33,001 bases of DNA from SAR86 cluster bacterium AG-422-P06. Lineage in GTDB: Bacteria > Pseudomonadota > Gammaproteobacteria > Magnimaribacterales > TMED112. The position numbers and the translations under genes were made by a program. Positions 1 to 8,263 of the stretch are shown piece by piece. Position 1 is the stretch's first letter; every line of letters begins with the position of its first letter. Below the pieces are notes generated by a model. The model was not told where the DNA came from and did not search any database. It saw nothing but the letters and a program-made list of their open reading frames with translations. Where the stretch lies: assembly GCA_003213455.1 (NCBI GenBank), contig QCMX01000008.1, forward strand, positions 1 to 33,001, in the 5' to 3' direction.

Positions 1-2
1 CA

Positions 3-872
3 CCACCGCCGGTAAATAATGCACCAGAATGTTCTTCTACAAGCTTACCAAATACGCTTTATTGCTCTGTTAAACATCAAGATCTTGATCGTGAATTCTA
101 TGTGTATGTTCCAGACGGCATTGGTTCATCAATAACCTACACACCTCTTTTATTTAATCTTCATGGTTATAGAAGACAAGCTCTAGATTTTCTGGGTTAC
201 TCAGGCTTTCAATCGATTGCTGATGAAGAAAACTTTCTTGTCATTTATCCGCAAGGTTCAATTTTACCAAGTTCTGGAGAGCCGCATTGGAATGATAGTG
301 GATGGACGAGTGAAAGCCCTGCAGATGATATTGATTATATTTCTACCCTTATTGATTGGGCCTACAGCGAATACCAAATTAACCTAAGTAGAGTCTACGC
401 AACAGGTAAATCTAATGGTGGAAAGATGAGCTATCATCTAGCTTGTAATATTGGCTATAGAATTGCTGGTGTAGCTTCTGTAGGTGGCTCTATGACACCT
501 AACACTTATTCAAACTGTAACCCCAGTCAACCAACTTCAATATTCCATATCCATGGAGATGATGACACAGTAGTGCCTTATGAAGGAAACTGGCGCTCAA
601 CCTCTGTGCCCGATATGATGACTTATTGGAAAGATTACAATAACTGCCAAGTGCAAAATATCATTACGCTACCAGATGTAAATAATGATGGTGATGCTGG
701 TTCAATTTACCAAGACAGTCAATGTTTGAATGATGTTTATGTTGAGCTGTTTCTAATGGAAGGAATGGGGCATGATTGGCCAACAGATTTCAATGAATAT
801 GACATTATTGCAGCTGACGAGATTTGGGATTTTTTGAAACAATTTGATATCAATGGAAAAATTAATTTCTAA
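3..872 (+). CDS. PHB depolymerase/LpqC-like secreted esterase, 5' truncated
   Basis: The frame is open to the left window edge (it reads PPPVNNAPECSS from base 3), so the ATG at 102 in the ORF track is internal and the true start lies outside the window. The protein is an alpha/beta hydrolase of the poly(3-hydroxybutyrate) depolymerase/LpqC/feruloyl-esterase type. It shows an oxyanion region (NLHGY), a nucleophile elbow GKSNGG (Ser at ORF residue 104), an acid in HGDDDTVVPY and a histidine in GMGHDWP, so the catalytic triad is complete. The proline-rich stretch before the domain looks like a linker, and several cysteines fit an extracytoplasmic enzyme; both suggest secretion, but the signal peptide is not in view. 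Family members cleave polyester or hydroxycinnamate esters; the actual substrate is unknown. Its 3' end overlaps the tspO start by 20 bases, suggesting cotranscription. Confidence 0.8.
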   Translation, partial: PPPVNNAPECSSTSLPNTLYCSVKHQDLDREFYVYVPDGIGSSITYTPLLFNLHGYRRQALDFLGYSGFQSIADEENFLVIYPQGSILPSSGEPHWNDSGWTSESPADDIDYISTLIDWAYSEYQINLSRVYATGKSNGGKMSYHLACNIGYRIAGVASVGGSMTPNTYSNCNPSQPTSIFHIHGDDDTVVPYEGNWRSTSVPDMMTYWKDYNNCQVQNIITLPDVNNDGDAGSIYQDSQCLNDVYVELFLMEGMGHDWPTDFNEYDIIAADEIWDFLKQFDINGKINF

Positions 873-1314
873 AAATACTTTATTTAAATTAAGCCTGGTC
901 TTAGCAACATTTTTTATTGCCTGGACAGGTGGGCTATCAACCATATATACAGATTGGACTTGGTATGAAAGTTTAAGCAAACCTAGCTTCAATCCACCAA
1001 ATTATCTTTTTGGTATTGTCTGGCCAATTTTATATCTTCTGATGTCAATCGTTAGTTTTCTCAATGCTAATACAATTTATAAATTATATTTTTTACAACT
1101 TTTTGTTAATGGCCTGTGGAGCTGGATATTTTTTGCATTTCAAAGTATTGGATTAGCCTTTCTCGATATTGTGGTTCTAATTTTTTTAAATATTTTAATA
1201 ATGAAACAATTAAGAGCTAAGGAAGCTTGGCTGAGTTTGATCCTTTACACACCTTATATTCTCTGGATTACTTTTGCATCAATTTTGAACTTATCAATCT
1301 TGATACTTAATTAG
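853..1314 (+). CDS. tspO: TspO/MBR family tryptophan-rich membrane protein
   Basis: A small five-helix membrane protein of the TspO/peripheral benzodiazepine receptor family, about 153 aa, the normal family length. Family signatures are visible: KPSFNPPNYLFGIVWPILY in the first loop and second helix, the VNGLWSWIFF segment in helix 3, and a C-terminal PYILWITFASILN helix. TspO proteins bind porphyrins and related ligands and modulate tetrapyrrole and stress physiology. The ORF track uses a TTG at 844, but the ATG at 853 (MEKL) is the likelier start. The gene starts inside the end of the upstream esterase gene and overlaps the convergent FAD monooxygenase gene by 4 bases. Confidence 0.85.
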   Translation: MEKLISKNTLFKLSLVLATFFIAWTGGLSTIYTDWTWYESLSKPSFNPPNYLFGIVWPILYLLMSIVSFLNANTIYKLYFLQLFVNGLWSWIFFAFQSIGLAFLDIVVLIFLNILIMKQLRAKEAWLSLILYTPYILWITFASILNLSILILN

Positions 1315-2462
1315 GTATTCTCTAGTTTTTTTATTTCGGCATCTGCATCGTAATTCCATATTTTTCTCATGTTTGATTTTGCAACTGAGGTATACCGAAT
1401 GAACATATTTCTAAAGAAAACTATTACAGGATTTGTTAGGTGGTATATTTTTCCTTGCAATAAAGATTGAGCTTGAATCTCATTTGTCCTTTTCAGTCTA
1501 ATTTTTTCATATTTCTGCTGAATGACTCTAAAATTACCTTGATACTTACTAACAAGCATTCCAAACGTATATCCGTCTTCTATAGCCATACAACCACCTT
1601 GACCCAGAAAAGGCACCATGGGATGTGCAGCATCTCCCAATAGGGTAATATTTTTGATGTAGATTGAATTTAATGGGGGTCTTATATAAATACCCCATTT
1701 ATAAATATCTGTACTCGAATCTATCATCGAGAATATTTCCTGATCAAATGTCTTAAAATCGTTAAGCATTTCTTCTTTAGAAGCTAATAATTTCCATGAA
1801 TCATTTACAGAATCCTTATTCTTAACAACAGCTGTCATGCTTATTTTTCCTTTTTCATTGGCTGGATAAACCACAATATGTTTGCCATTGCCTAAATGGA
1901 ATTTTCCATCTAATAATTCTCCTGTACCGGTGGCACGCCATGCATGGTAACCGCTGTAAACAGGTTCTCCTGTATCGGGAAAGTATTCTTCTCTAATAGG
2001 TGATTTGATTCCGTCACACCCTAAAACATGCTTAACGTTGTAACTAAGATTATTTTTAAAATTTAATTGCACTTTGTTTTGATCAAGATTGCTAAAATCA
2101 TGATTAAAAAGAATTTCACCACCCAGCTGGATATATTTATCGTAAAGAATTTGCAGTAAATTCTGTCTTGTAGATGTTATGAATTCTTTATCGCCACTAA
2201 TTTCTCCAATCTTCTTATTTTTATAATGAAATATAAATTTTTGAGGGGAAAATGATGTCTTAATAAACTTATTTTTTAAATCTAATTTATCTAATATGCG
2301 TATAGCATTTGGTGATACAGAAATACCAGCACCATGTTCATTAAGTTGCTTTGATCTTTCAAAAATTACAGTTTTATGACCTTGCTCTAGTAGTGTACAG
2401 CCTGCTGTTAATCCAGAGATACCACCGCCAACTATTCCAATATGAGATGAATAATCAGACAT
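1311..2462 (-). CDS. FAD-dependent monooxygenase (salicylate hydroxylase/UbiH-like group A)
   Basis: A 383-aa flavoprotein of the PHBH fold. It has the dinucleotide-binding GIVGGGISGLTAG at residues 9-21, the glutamate ending beta-2 (VIFER), the DG motif GCDGIKSPIR near residue 150, and the GD motif LLGDAAHPMVPFLGQGG near residue 275. These are the fingerprints of single-component NAD(P)H-dependent hydroxylases that oxidise aromatic or related substrates. Closest in feel to salicylate-hydroxylase-like and zeaxanthin-epoxidase-like proteins; the substrate cannot be read from sequence. It lies 4 nt downstream of the GFA-family gene and is probably the last gene of a minus-strand operon (bL33-like, psiE, GFA, this gene). 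Its 3' end overlaps tspO. Confidence 0.85.
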   Translation of the reverse strand: MSDYSSHIGIVGGGISGLTAGCTLLEQGHKTVIFERSKQLNEHGAGISVSPNAIRILDKLDLKNKFIKTSFSPQKFIFHYKNKKIGEISGDKEFITSTRQNLLQILYDKYIQLGGEILFNHDFSNLDQNKVQLNFKNNLSYNVKHVLGCDGIKSPIREEYFPDTGEPVYSGYHAWRATGTGELLDGKFHLGNGKHIVVYPANEKGKISMTAVVKNKDSVNDSWKLLASKEEMLNDFKTFDQEIFSMIDSSTDIYKWGIYIRPPLNSIYIKNITLLGDAAHPMVPFLGQGGCMAIEDGYTFGMLVSKYQGNFRVIQQKYEKIRLKRTNEIQAQSLLQGKIYHLTNPVIVFFRNMFIRYTSVAKSNMRKIWNYDADAEIKKLENT

Positions 2463-2466
2463 TTAT

Positions 2467-2910
2467 TTATAAAGATTTAAATACGTTTTTGATATTAGAA
2501 AGCATATCAGGGTTTCCTTCAAAGCTTTTGATATTTTCATCAGGTGCATTCCATTCTGATGAAGATTTAGCAAAGAAGCTAGATTCTACTTTTAGCCAAC
2601 TTGAATCATCCAAGGTTCCTGCTTTTATGAATCTTATCATTGGTAGTTCTTTGGCATAGCTCACAATACCAGAACCACAATTTTCACAAAAACCTCTTCT
2701 TATAGTTGTGCCCAAACTTCCCTTACTTTCATAAAATTTAATATCGCCATCAATGTTTAGCTTTTTATTGGGTACATATATGATTGTTGCCTTTCCACAA
2801 CCTGTAGCTCTTTGACAGTCTTTACAATGACAATGGTGCGCGGACAGTACGTCTTCTTGCTTAAAGCTGTAATTAATTTTGCCACACTGACAACTTCCTG
2901 TCTGATACAT
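2467..2910 (-). CDS. GFA/CENP-V family zinc-binding protein
   Basis: A 147-aa protein of the glutathione-dependent formaldehyde-activating enzyme (GFA)/CENP-V family. The zinc-binding cysteines are present in order: CQCGKI near the N terminus, HCHCKDCQ around residue 30, and CENCGSG around residue 77. The aromatic segment near the end (SSFFAKSSSEW) is also typical. The family was named after formaldehyde-glutathione adduct formation, but most members have no proven reaction, so I assign family only. It sits between psiE and the FAD monooxygenase gene with short gaps (24 and 4 nt), consistent with one transcript. Confidence 0.85.
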   Translation of the reverse strand: MYQTGSCQCGKINYSFKQEDVLSAHHCHCKDCQRATGCGKATIIYVPNKKLNIDGDIKFYESKGSLGTTIRRGFCENCGSGIVSYAKELPMIRFIKAGTLDDSSWLKVESSFFAKSSSEWNAPDENIKSFEGNPDMLSNIKNVFKSL

Positions 2911-2934
2911 TTTCTATAACCTAGAGAGTCTAGT

Positions 2935-3318
2935 TTATGTTTTTTTCTTATTGTGTGTAAGAGCAACTTTAACGTCTTTAAGTAATAGCGCTGCAATACT
3001 CAAGAGTAAGATTGAACCAGCTTCGAAGACTAATTGTTCAGGCATAGAATCTTTGCCTTGCAGAACAATTAGCCTCGCAAGGGCAGTTATACCAATAAAT
3101 AGAGGGTAAATTACAGGGAGCACGTGGCTTCTGAAATAAATAGCAACCATCCCCAGAACCTCTGCATAAATGAACATTAGAAGTAGATCTGCAAGTTCTA
3201 TAGAGCCTCTTTCATAAACATCGTACAGTTCGAAACCAACTGCACCTAATGTCATTATTGCGATGATAGATAAGATTAAATCTTCGAGGTACTCAAATAA
3301 CCTATTTATTCTGTTCAT
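2935..3318 (-). CDS. psiE: PsiE family inner-membrane protein
   Basis: A 127-aa, four-helix membrane protein resembling the phosphate-starvation-inducible PsiE family (E. coli PsiE is about 136 aa). Visible features are the N-terminal EDLILSIIAIMTLGAVG helix, the LADLLLMFIYAEVLGMV helix, the conserved FRSHVLPVIYPLFIGITALARLIV region, and a basic C-terminal tail (HNKKKT). Molecular function is unknown for the family. It is 32 nt downstream of the bL33-like gene and 24 nt upstream of the GFA gene. I see no recognisable Pho box upstream, and it probably relies on the promoter of the small gene before it. Confidence 0.8.
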   Translation of the reverse strand: MNRINRLFEYLEDLILSIIAIMTLGAVGFELYDVYERGSIELADLLLMFIYAEVLGMVAIYFRSHVLPVIYPLFIGITALARLIVLQGKDSMPEQLVFEAGSILLLSIAALLLKDVKVALTHNKKKT

Positions 3319-3350
3319 AGAAATTTATATAGGGATGTTTTAAGAAGTTT

Positions 3351-3551
3351 CTAGTTTTTACTATGAGGTGGCAGTTTTGCTTCGACAAACCATTCATGTT
3401 TTCTTTTTGCAGGATTGAACTTTTTAATTCTCAGTTTCTCGTTTTCTTGAATGAATTTCTTAGTTTTGACGACAGTATAGTGATAGGTGTGGCTATCTCT
3501 GGTTTCGCCTTCAGGAATTAAATAAACTTTTTGTTGTTTGTTTGCTGCCAT
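3351..3551 (-). CDS. bL33-like small ribosomal protein (divergent)
   Basis: A 66-aa basic protein starting at MAANKQQKVYL. The pattern YTVVKTKK...EKLRIKKFNPAKRKHEWFVEAKLP matches the core of ribosomal protein bL33 (E. coli YTTTKNKR...[22 protein letters not shown]). It is longer than E. coli L33 (55 aa) through an insertion before the first strand and a C-terminal tail, and it lacks zinc-ribbon cysteines. The ORF track starts at 3575 (MFIVQYAF), but the ATG at 3551 is preferred because it matches the bL33 N terminus and a TACAAT -10 box on this strand lies at 3574-3579, too close to the upstream ATG. The usual partner rpmB (bL28) is not next to it. It may be the only rpmG or a divergent paralogue; the window cannot tell. 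Confidence 0.6.
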   Translation of the reverse strand: MAANKQQKVYLIPEGETRDSHTYHYTVVKTKKFIQENEKLRIKKFNPAKRKHEWFVEAKLPPHSKN

Positions 3552-3563
3552 AAATGCGTACTG

Positions 3564-3579
3564 TACAATAAACATTGTA
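3564..3579. promoter_or_regulatory. Divergent overlapping promoters in a TACAAT-N4-ATTGTA inverted repeat
   Basis: The gap between the bL33-like gene (minus) and ridA (plus) contains a perfect 6-4-6 inverted repeat, TACAATAAACATTGTA. Each arm reads as a TACAAT -10 box (5/6 to consensus) on one strand. On the plus strand a TTGCTG at 3542-3547, 16 bp upstream, could be the -35. Predicted transcripts would begin roughly 20 nt before ridA and about 16 nt before the MAANK start. The -35 on the minus strand is poor. The repeat could instead, or also, be a repressor operator. Promoter assignment is inference from motif matching. Confidence 0.45.
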
Positions 3580-3595
3580 ACTTTTCACTATTTTT

Positions 3596-3961
3596 ATGAA
3601 ATATAAAACAATTAACTCTGAAAAATTTAATACACCATATTCAGATGCCATAGAAATAGGCAATATTATCGAATTCTCTGGAATGCTAGGTAATGATGAG
3701 AATGGCCTTGTAGAGGGTGGATTTGAGACTGAGTTGCATCAAATTTTTAAGAATTTAGCAACTGGCCTGGCTCATTATGATTTGAGTTATAAAAACGTTA
3801 TTAAAGCCAAAATACTTCTATCAGATATAAGTTTTATGCCTAAGCTAAATGAGATTTATTTGAGTTACTTTCAAAAACCACTCCCGATAAGAACTACTTT
3901 TGCTGTATCAGGTTTGCCTTTCGGTGCAGATGTAGAAATTGAATTTACAGCAAAAAAATGA
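3596..3961 (+). CDS. ridA: RidA/YjgF family enamine/imine deaminase
   Basis: A 121-aa protein of the RidA (YjgF/YER057c/UK114) family. The signature near the C terminus, PIRTTFAVSGLPFGADVEIEFTA, carries the catalytic arginine (R99) and acidic residue E114 that position the substrate and water. RidA hydrolyses reactive 2-aminoacrylate and related imines released by PLP enzymes to keto acids and ammonia, preventing damage to other PLP enzymes. It starts within 20 nt of the divergent promoter repeat, and its stop codon overlaps the gcvT start in an ATGA, so it is the first gene of the glycine-cleavage operon. N-terminal motifs are less canonical than in E. coli RidA, so it may belong to a Rid subfamily other than archetypal RidA. 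Confidence 0.8.
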   Translation: MKYKTINSEKFNTPYSDAIEIGNIIEFSGMLGNDENGLVEGGFETELHQIFKNLATGLAHYDLSYKNVIKAKILLSDISFMPKLNEIYLSYFQKPLPIRTTFAVSGLPFGADVEIEFTAKK

Positions 3962-4998
3962 AAAAAACTTATTTAAATGAGTTTCATTCTGCTCATAACG
4001 GCAATTTAGTTGATTTTTCTGGTTGGGAGATGCCCATTAACTATGGTTCTCAAATAAATGAACATAATGAAGTTAGGGCTAATGTTGGGGTTTTTGATGT
4101 TTCACATATGGCAGTTTTCGATTTCCTTGGGGATAACCAAGTAGAATTCCTTAGAAAACTACTGCCCAATGATGTAAATAAAATCCTGAATGACGAAAGA
4201 GCACTTTACTCACCGCTCTTAAACGAAAATGGACGAATTCTAGATGATTTAATTGTTTACCATACTGGCAATAATAATTTTAGAATTATCTCCAATTGCG
4301 CCACAAGACAACAGAATAAGCTTTGGTTTAACGAAAATGCTGAGCAGTTTGGGGTTGAAGTAAATTTTCAAGAAGATGCCTCAATTATTGCTCTACAAGG
4401 ACCAAATTCAGATAAGATTCTTTCATCTTTATATTCCATAGATCTAAAAAACTTTCATATCTATCAAGATGAAGAAGTAATGATTGCAAGAACCGGTTAC
4501 ACAGGAGAGATAGGCTATGAAATTATCTCTAATCAAGAAAAGGGTCTTGAGTTATGGAATCACTTCATTAGCAAGGATGTAAGGCCTATTGGTCTTGCTG
4601 CTAGGGATACGCTCAGACTCGAAGCAGGTCTTAATCTGTACGGTTCTGATATGAGTATCGATAATCATCCATACGAATCTAATCTTGGTTGGACTATTGA
4701 CAATACTGATACAAATAGAGCTTACATTGGTAAAGAAAGTATAGCTAATGAGACTAACACAAAGAAACTTATTGGTTTCTATACTGAAGAGCGAGGAGTT
4801 CTTCGAGCTGGATCTAAAGTTTATTTTCCAGGAGGTGAGGGTGTTGTAACCAGCGGCACATGGAGCCCAACATTCAAAAAAAATATTGGTTTTTGTCGAG
4901 TTGATGCTAATTACCCTGCCCAAGGCAATGCTCTGCTAAGAGATAAAGAGATTAATTTACATTTTTGTGAGACAAATTTTTTAAAGCATTTAAAATAA
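3958..4998 (+). CDS. gcvT: Glycine cleavage system T protein (aminomethyltransferase)
   Basis: A 346-aa tetrahydrofolate-dependent aminomethyltransferase. Family hallmarks are [11 protein letters not shown] near residue 20, the [10 protein letters not shown] segment around residue 45, the [12 protein letters not shown] motif around residue 180, and [18 protein letters not shown] around residue 215. T protein takes the aminomethyl group from lipoylated H protein, releases ammonia and forms 5,10-methylene-THF. It is slightly shorter than the usual 360-375 aa. The start codon overlaps the ridA stop (ATGA), implying translational coupling, and gcvH follows after 5 nt. No glycine riboswitch can fit directly upstream. 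Confidence 0.95.
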   Translation: MKKTYLNEFHSAHNGNLVDFSGWEMPINYGSQINEHNEVRANVGVFDVSHMAVFDFLGDNQVEFLRKLLPNDVNKILNDERALYSPLLNENGRILDDLIVYHTGNNNFRIISNCATRQQNKLWFNENAEQFGVEVNFQEDASIIALQGPNSDKILSSLYSIDLKNFHIYQDEEVMIARTGYTGEIGYEIISNQEKGLELWNHFISKDVRPIGLAARDTLRLEAGLNLYGSDMSIDNHPYESNLGWTIDNTDTNRAYIGKESIANETNTKKLIGFYTEERGVLRAGSKVYFPGGEGVVTSGTWSPTFKKNIGFCRVDANYPAQGNALLRDKEINLHFCETNFLKHLK

Positions 4999-5003
4999 GT
5001 TCC

Positions 5004-5390
5004 ATGGCAAAAGTTCCTAGTAATTTAAAATTTTTAGATTCTCATGAATGGGCTAGAGTAGAGGATGACGGTACTGTCACAGTCGGTATTTCTGATCACG
5101 CTCAAGAACTTCTAGGTGATATTGTATTTGTAGAATTACCAGAGGTTGGGAAAGAAATATCTCAGAGTTCAGATATAGCAATCGTTGAGTCGGTAAAAGC
5201 TGCTTCTGATGTTTATTCACCATTAACAGGGGAAGTAACAGAAATTAATGAAGCTCTAAATGATAATCCTGAAATAATTAACTCCTCTCCATATGAAGAT
5301 GGTTGGTTTTTTAAAATTAAGCCTCAAGATATAAGTGAAATGGAGAAACTTTTAGATGCTGCTGCATATGAAAGTTCAAGTGAAGGTTAA
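5004..5390 (+). CDS. gcvH: Glycine cleavage system H protein (lipoyl carrier)
   Basis: A 128-aa H protein, the mobile lipoyl carrier of the glycine cleavage system. The lipoylation site is K65 in [18 protein letters not shown], a near-perfect match to the family consensus. The N-terminal [38 protein letters not shown] is also diagnostic. It shuttles the aminomethyl group from P to T protein and electrons to the L protein (Lpd), which is not in this window. It lies 5 nt after gcvT and 15 nt before gcvP in the same operon. Confidence 0.97.
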   Translation: MAKVPSNLKFLDSHEWARVEDDGTVTVGISDHAQELLGDIVFVELPEVGKEISQSSDIAIVESVKAASDVYSPLTGEVTEINEALNDNPEIINSSPYEDGWFFKIKPQDISEMEKLLDAAAYESSSEG

Positions 5391-5405
5391 TTATTTTTTC
5401 TAAAA

Positions 5406-8219
5406 ATGACTGATAAATCAAAAGATTTTTCTCATAGACATATTGGGCTCAAAGACTCAGATATTCAGAATATTTTGCATGACTTAGGATATTCCAATCT
5501 AGATGCTTTCCTCGAAGATTTAATGCCCAAGTCAATCTATGATCTTGATTCTATTGAATTACCTAAACCACTTGATGAGTCTTCTGCACTTAAGAAGCTC
5601 AAAGCTATATCAAAACAAAATAAAGTTTTGAAAAGCTTTATCGGCCAAGGTTTTTATAACTGTAATGTGCCTACTGTCATAAAAAGAAATGTTTTTGAAA
5701 ATCCTGGCTGGTATACATCATATACACCATATCAACCTGAAATAGCTCAAGGCAGGTTGGAAGCATTGATGAACTATCAGACTATGGTTTCTGACTTAAC
5801 TTTAATGGATATATCAAATGCTTCTTTGCTGGACGAGCCAACTGCAGCAGCTGAAGCGATGATGATGGCAAATAGAGTATCAAAATCAAAATCAAAAAAA
5901 TTCTTTATTCATAGTAGCTGCTTCAATCAAACTATCTCCGTTATGAAAAGCAGAGCAAAGCCGCTAAATATTGAAATCATTGTTGGCGAAGAAATGGATC
6001 AAACAACAGAGTATTTTGGATGCTACTACCAATATCCAAATGCTGATGGTGGTATTGATGATCTAACACCTATATCTCAGAGAATACATGAATGTAATGG
6101 AATATTTATTGTTGGGACTGATTTATTGGCTTTGACACTTTTAAAAGCACCAGGTGAATTTGATGCCGATATTGTTATAGGGTCAGCTCAGAGATTTGGG
6201 GTGCCAATGGGTTTTGGCGGACCTCATGCAGGATTTATGGCTGTAAAGGATTGTTTTAAAAGATCTTTGCCAGGTAGACTCATTGGCTTAACACAAGATC
6301 AACAGGGCAGACCATGTTATAGGCTTGCACTTCAAACCAGAGAACAACATATTAGAAGAGAAAAAGCGACCAGTAATATTTGTACAGCTCAAGCACTGCT
6401 TGCAATAATGTCAGGTTTTTACGCCATTTATCATGGCCCAGATGGGTTAAAAGGTATTGCTGAGAGAGTTAATAATCTCACAACAAAACTTGCTAACAAT
6501 CTTATTAAAAAAGGGTTTAAGCTCAAGCATGAAAACTTTTTTGACACAATTGTAATTGAAGTAGATGATGCTGATCATGTACACAAACTAGCCCTTGAAA
6601 AGAAATTAAACTTTAGAAAAATTTCTACAAACTTTGTTGGTATAAGTATTGATGAAACAACTCAAGAAGAAGACATTAACTTAATTGCTGAAATTTTTAG
6701 TGGTGCTAATAATTCAAACAAAATTATTGAAGAATCTATTCCACAAAACTTAACAAGAGAAACATTATTTTTAACACATGAAGTATTCAATTCTCACCAT
6801 TCAGAAACACAATTATTGAGATATATCAGGAGTTTATGCGATAAAGATATTGCTTTAGATAGATCAATGATTCCTTTGGGTTCATGCACTATGAAACTAA
6901 ATTCAACCTCTGAAATGATACCAGTAGGATGGAATGGATTTGCCAATGTTCATCCTCACTCACCAGTTGATCAGGTTCAAGGCTATATAAAGCTAATAAA
7001 AGACCTAGAAGAGTGGCTAGCCAACATAACAGGTTATAAAGCTATATCACTTCAGCCTAATGCAGGCTCTCAAGGCGAGTATGCCGGTTTATTGGCAATA
7101 GATAGCTACCACAAAGCAAATAATGATAATTCAAGGAATATATGCCTGATTCCAGAATCAGCACATGGAACCAACCCTGCATCTGCACAAATGGTTGGTT
7201 ATGAAGTTGTAGTAATTGATTGCGATGAGAACGGTGATATTGATATGACCGATCTAAAAAATAAGGCAGAACAACATTCAAAAAATATTGCTGCGATGAT
7301 GATTACTTATCCATCAACACATGGGGTCTTTGAAGAGCACGTAAGAGATGTGTGTGAACTAATACATGGTTACGGAGGTTTTATTTACATTGATGGTGCC
7401 AATTTTAATGCAATGGTTGGTATGTGCTATCCAGGGAAATTTGGTGGAGATGTTTCACATCTAAATTTACATAAAACCTTTTGCATTCCTCACGGTGGCG
7501 GTGGGCCTGGTGTTGGACCAATAGGTGTAGTAGAAAAACTTTCACCTTACCTCCCAAAAGATCCTTTAACTGAAGATGAAGCAGGCTATGCAATTTCAGG
7601 CACCAACTATGGTAGTGCTAGTATCTTGCCCATTAGCTGGATGTATATAGCTATGATGGGCTTGGATTCACTTAGAAAAGCAACTCAAGTAGCAATTCTG
7701 AGCACAAACTACATAGCCAAAAGACTTAGCGAACACTATAAAATTTTATATACAGGGAAAAATAATCTAGTAGCGCATGAGTGCATAATCGATGTCAGGC
7801 CATTTAAAGACCTATGTGGAATAGAGGCTGAAGATATTGCAAAACGACTGATAGATTATGGATTTCATGCTCCAACAATGTCATGGCCAGTAGCAGGTAC
7901 TCTAATGATTGAACCGACAGAGAGCGAATCTCTTGAAGAGCTTAATAGATTTTGTGATGCAATGATTGGCATTAGAGATGAAATTAAAGCTATAGAGGAG
8001 GGTAAATTAGATAAAGATGATAATCCTCTAAAAAATGCACCGCATTGCGTTGATGAGCTAATTGAAGACTGGACCCATGCGTACACAAAAAAAGAAGCAT
8101 TCTATCCAAATAGCCAAACAAAGCACCAAAAATACTGGCCTCCAGTTGGCAGAGTAGATAATGTCTACGGTGATAGAAATTTAGTTTGCACTTGCCCAAG
8201 CATCAAAGACTTCAAATAA
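5406..8219 (+). CDS. gcvP: Glycine cleavage system P protein (glycine dehydrogenase, decarboxylating)
   Basis: A 937-aa single-chain P protein, in the usual range for the homodimeric form (about 950 aa). The N-terminal half carries FSHRHIGLKDSDIQ and YTPYQPEIAQGRLEALMNYQTM, a mostly structural PLP-fold repeat. The C-terminal half carries SCTMKLNSTSEMIP, QPNAGSQGEYAGLLAI, and the PLP-binding lysine at about K690 in LHKTFCIPHGGGGPGVGPIGV. It decarboxylates glycine and transfers the aminomethyl group to lipoyl-H protein. It is the last of the ridA-gcvT-gcvH-gcvP set; the AMP nucleosidase gene follows 44 nt later and may or may not share the transcript. No terminator hairpin is visible after the stop. 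Confidence 0.97.
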   Translation: MTDKSKDFSHRHIGLKDSDIQNILHDLGYSNLDAFLEDLMPKSIYDLDSIELPKPLDESSALKKLKAISKQNKVLKSFIGQGFYNCNVPTVIKRNVFENPGWYTSYTPYQPEIAQGRLEALMNYQTMVSDLTLMDISNASLLDEPTAAAEAMMMANRVSKSKSKKFFIHSSCFNQTISVMKSRAKPLNIEIIVGEEMDQTTEYFGCYYQYPNADGGIDDLTPISQRIHECNGIFIVGTDLLALTLLKAPGEFDADIVIGSAQRFGVPMGFGGPHAGFMAVKDCFKRSLPGRLIGLTQDQQGRPCYRLALQTREQHIRREKATSNICTAQALLAIMSGFYAIYHGPDGLKGIAERVNNLTTKLANNLIKKGFKLKHENFFDTIVIEVDDADHVHKLALEKKLNFRKISTNFVGISIDETTQEEDINLIAEIFSGANNSNKIIEESIPQNLTRETLFLTHEVFNSHHSETQLLRYIRSLCDKDIALDRSMIPLGSCTMKLNSTSEMIPVGWNGFANVHPHSPVDQVQGYIKLIKDLEEWLANITGYKAISLQPNAGSQGEYAGLLAIDSYHKANNDNSRNICLIPESAHGTNPASAQMVGYEVVVIDCDENGDIDMTDLKNKAEQHSKNIAAMMITYPSTHGVFEEHVRDVCELIHGYGGFIYIDGANFNAMVGMCYPGKFGGDVSHLNLHKTFCIPHGGGGPGVGPIGVVEKLSPYLPKDPLTEDEAGYAISGTNYGSASILPISWMYIAMMGLDSLRKATQVAILSTNYIAKRLSEHYKILYTGKNNLVAHECIIDVRPFKDLCGIEAEDIAKRLIDYGFHAPTMSWPVAGTLMIEPTESESLEELNRFCDAMIGIRDEIKAIEEGKLDKDDNPLKNAPHCVDELIEDWTHAYTKKEAFYPNSQTKHQKYWPPVGRVDNVYGDRNLVCTCPSIKDFK

Positions 8220-8263
8220 ACTTTCTTTTTTAGTTTAATCTGTTAATATTCATCACCAATTTT

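Noticed and set aside
2351-2996. ORFs 2351-2659 (+) and 2757-2996 (-)
   Set aside because: Both lie across the GFA and FAD-monooxygenase genes in other frames and lack recognisable domains.
3576-3958. Possible glycine riboswitch upstream of gcvT
   Set aside because: gcvT overlaps ridA, and ridA is only 44 nt from the divergent gene, leaving no space for a riboswitch aptamer.
4552-4923. Minus-strand 123-aa ORF inside gcvT
   Set aside because: Shadow frame of a strongly conserved gene, with no family features.
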